The notes under the pieces are model-generated. The model saw only the letters and a program-made list of their open reading frames with translations, was not told the DNA's origin and made no database searches. Shown here one piece after another: positions 59,501-60,000 of a stretch of DNA of 60,000 nucleotides; position 1 is the stretch's first letter; every line of letters begins with the position of its first letter. Position numbers and translations under genes: made by a program. Source of the DNA: Antedon mediterranea (Eukaryota > Echinodermata > Crinoidea > Comatulida > Antedonidae); the NCBI RefSeq assembly GCF_964355755.1, contig NC_092673.1, positions 5,649,001 to 5,709,000 on the forward strand, written 5' to 3'.

Positions 59501-59815
59501 TAGCTGGTAAAAGGCAATTAGACGAGTAATATTCTGTTTATAAATATAAATCAAAGAGCTGCATAGTCAAATCAAAGTCAAACAATTTAAAACTGCCTCA
59601 AAATAAATTGATTAACAATACATAGCCCATCATCATGTGAAGGATATTGTAACAAAAGGATAACATATATCAGCCACAAAATTACATAATAAAGCAAATT
59701 AGCCAATCAAAGATGAACAACAATACATACCTTTGAAGAGCCAATAAGTGTGGCCTTCCTGTGTGCAGTTACTCTTGATAAATGACAAAATATTCTGAGC
59801 AACATCTTTCACTAC
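49551..59815 (-). CDS. EDRF1: Erythroid differentiation-related factor 1, 5'-partial, 13 exons
   Basis: Exons from 5' to 3': 59815-59731, 59164-59017, 58566-58497, 57658-57401, 57101-56810, 56316-56122, 55698-55498, 55328-55111, 54215-54057, 52958-52806, 52363-52216, 51546-50742, 49704-49551. All are GT-AG with consistent phases, coding for 961 residues plus stop. EDRF1 is a TPR-rich protein linked in mammals to erythroid gene expression; its molecular role is poorly defined. Collinear family segments: VVKDVAQNILSF, VIKLYDLSSLSE, NNMGRLMRICAQA, WELSTTYFTMAT, LASMYHSSLRNQ and TELLRVQLERVA. The exon 51546-50742 has a large insertion of 13-residue repeats. A frame stop at 50738 lies just past a donor (ACG/GTAAGA), so the true end is the 49704-49551 exon, whose product ends LLTGQTAR. 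The N-terminal part is right of the window. Confidence 0.93.
49926..50530 (+). pseudogene. 3' end of a CR1/L2-type LINE reverse transcriptase
   Basis: Coding pieces read SSRLDYCNSLFY, LPNFQINRLQRLQN, PVLRELHWLPI and FKILLLTFKAL, then, after frame changes, RSFSFAAPTLWNSLPP and FKKLLKTHFFDH with stop at 50470-50472. The 3' UTR ends GACGCTTTATAAATTTTGAT before (AAC)n. Typical C-terminal region of non-LTR retrotransposons; truncated at 5' and frameshifted. Confidence 0.85.
50531..50600. repeat. (AAC)n/(AAT)n microsatellite at the LINE tail
   Basis: About 14 AAC units flanked by AAT units, the usual 3' tail of this LINE type. Confidence 0.9.
51000..51312 (-). repeat. 39-bp coding repeat inside EDRF1
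   Basis: Seven to eight copies encoding (D/S)(T/S)SNQSE(V/A)FK(T/S)GI-type 13-residue units, in frame, within exon 51546-50742. Polar and acidic, likely disordered. The plus-strand frame at 51051-51302 is its shadow. Confidence 0.9.
52467..52790 (+). repeat. tRNA-derived SINE, family 1, copy 2
   Basis: Homologous to 1348-1680 over the body (GTGGTAGAACRA, TCCAGTGTAYACATCT and CTGGGAGA-CAGTCTTTGACYGAA segments are shared). The B box is closer to consensus (GGTTCGAGGCTC), while the A box is eroded. It sits in an EDRF1 intron in the orientation opposite to the gene. Confidence 0.65.
52998..53780. mobile_element. Fold-back DNA element with roughly 220-bp inverted ends
   Basis: CAATAGGGAGAAAAAGTGATG at the left and CACACTTTTTCTCCCTATTG at the right. 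Pairing continues inward through GGGTACAAACAAAGTTTG, CCGCTTTTTCGTACATCC and TTGAATATTTTGCTGATAAT. A central roughly 340-bp loop has no frame. It lies in an EDRF1 intron. Confidence 0.85.
54540..54716 (-). repeat. tRNA-derived SINE, family 2, copy 2
   Basis: Same A box and B box (GGGTTCAAGTCCC) and the same downstream body as 6990-7147, including AGAGCATCTTGTGTATRTTTG. It lies in an EDRF1 intron in the same strand sense as the gene. Confidence 0.75.
56348..56514. mobile_element. MITE copy 7 (CArG-box family)
   Basis: Complete ends AAGCTCTGTCTACACTATCA and TAGCGTAGACAGAGCTTTA. CCATATTTGG and TGATGTCATATC lie inside. In an EDRF1 intron. Confidence 0.85.
57671..57820. mobile_element. MITE copy 8 (CArG-box family)
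   Basis: AAGCCCTGTCTACACTATCA to TTTGATAGTGTAGACAGAGC. The central CArG words are mutated (CCATATATGTAC, CCATATTTGAGC). It starts 13 bases upstream of the acceptor of exon 57658-57401. Confidence 0.8.
58804..58969. mobile_element. MITE copy 9 (CArG-box family)
   Basis: AAAGCTTTGTCTACACTATC to TAGTGTAGAGAAAGCTTTA, with CCATATATGG, TGATGTCATATC and CCATATTTGG. In an EDRF1 intron. Confidence 0.85.
59245..59396. mobile_element. MITE copy 10 (CArG-box family)
   Basis: TAAGCTTTGTTTACACTATC to GATAGTGTAGATAGAGCTTTA. The CArG words are decayed. In an EDRF1 intron. Confidence 0.8.
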
Positions 59816-59900
59816 CTGTGTAGATAATTATCGATAGTAAATCTAAAGTTAAAACGATAAAGTAAATGATGTTCACATTGTTTAGAAGGAACCATGGACT

Positions 59901-60000
59901 TAAGCTTTGTCTACAATCAAACTTTATGTGACAAAAATATATGGACGTGATGATGTCATATCACTACCAAATTTGGGAATATCACTACCGTATTTGGGCA
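59901..60000. mobile_element. MITE copy 11, cut by the window edge
   Basis: TAAGCTTTGTCTACAATCAA, TGATGTCATATCACTACC and part of the inner region. The right end lies outside the window. Confidence 0.75.

Overview
This is animal (metazoan) nuclear DNA, AT-rich and dense in introns and transposons. Gene content (SLC5A7-type choline transporter, EDRF1), GT-AG introns, the very common word TAGGCCTA and a RAG1-like transposon relic point to a marine invertebrate deuterostome, most likely an echinoderm. That placement is inference; the species was not identified.

Layout. (1) 1049-11212, plus strand: seven 3' exons of a high-affinity choline transporter, with an unusual alternative last exon at 14288-14373. 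Its introns hold two tRNA-type SINE families, a 51-54 bp minisatellite and many copies of one MITE family. (2) 15961-36142: three tandem units (5.5, 7.35 and 7.35 kb). Each carries a 1.4 kb minisatellite, a 44-bp repeat array, minus-strand relics of an intron-containing P-loop ATPase gene of virus or transposon type, and a rearranged Ty3/gypsy pol 3' end with one LTR. (3) 36048-36867, minus: a second decayed gene of the same foreign block. (4) 37471-45449, plus: an unrecognised gene of eight exons (258 aa). It has a Harbinger-like element in intron 1, a full-length decayed LINE in intron 2 and a tandemly duplicated two-exon cassette. (5) 46249-48813: a DNA transposon relic with 39-bp inverted ends starting CACAGTG, a 5-bp CGCCC target duplication and a decayed RAG1-like transposase. 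(6) 59815-49551, minus: thirteen 3' exons of EDRF1, with an expanded 13-residue repeat, a long fold-back element in one intron and several MITEs.

The two conserved host genes are unrelated in function and transcribed towards each other. The DNA between them is a stack of mobile elements, of which the RAG1-like relic, the tandem ATPase/retroelement units and the eight-exon gene are the least ordinary. No joined or repaired version of any viral or retroviral gene is given; only the breaks are described.
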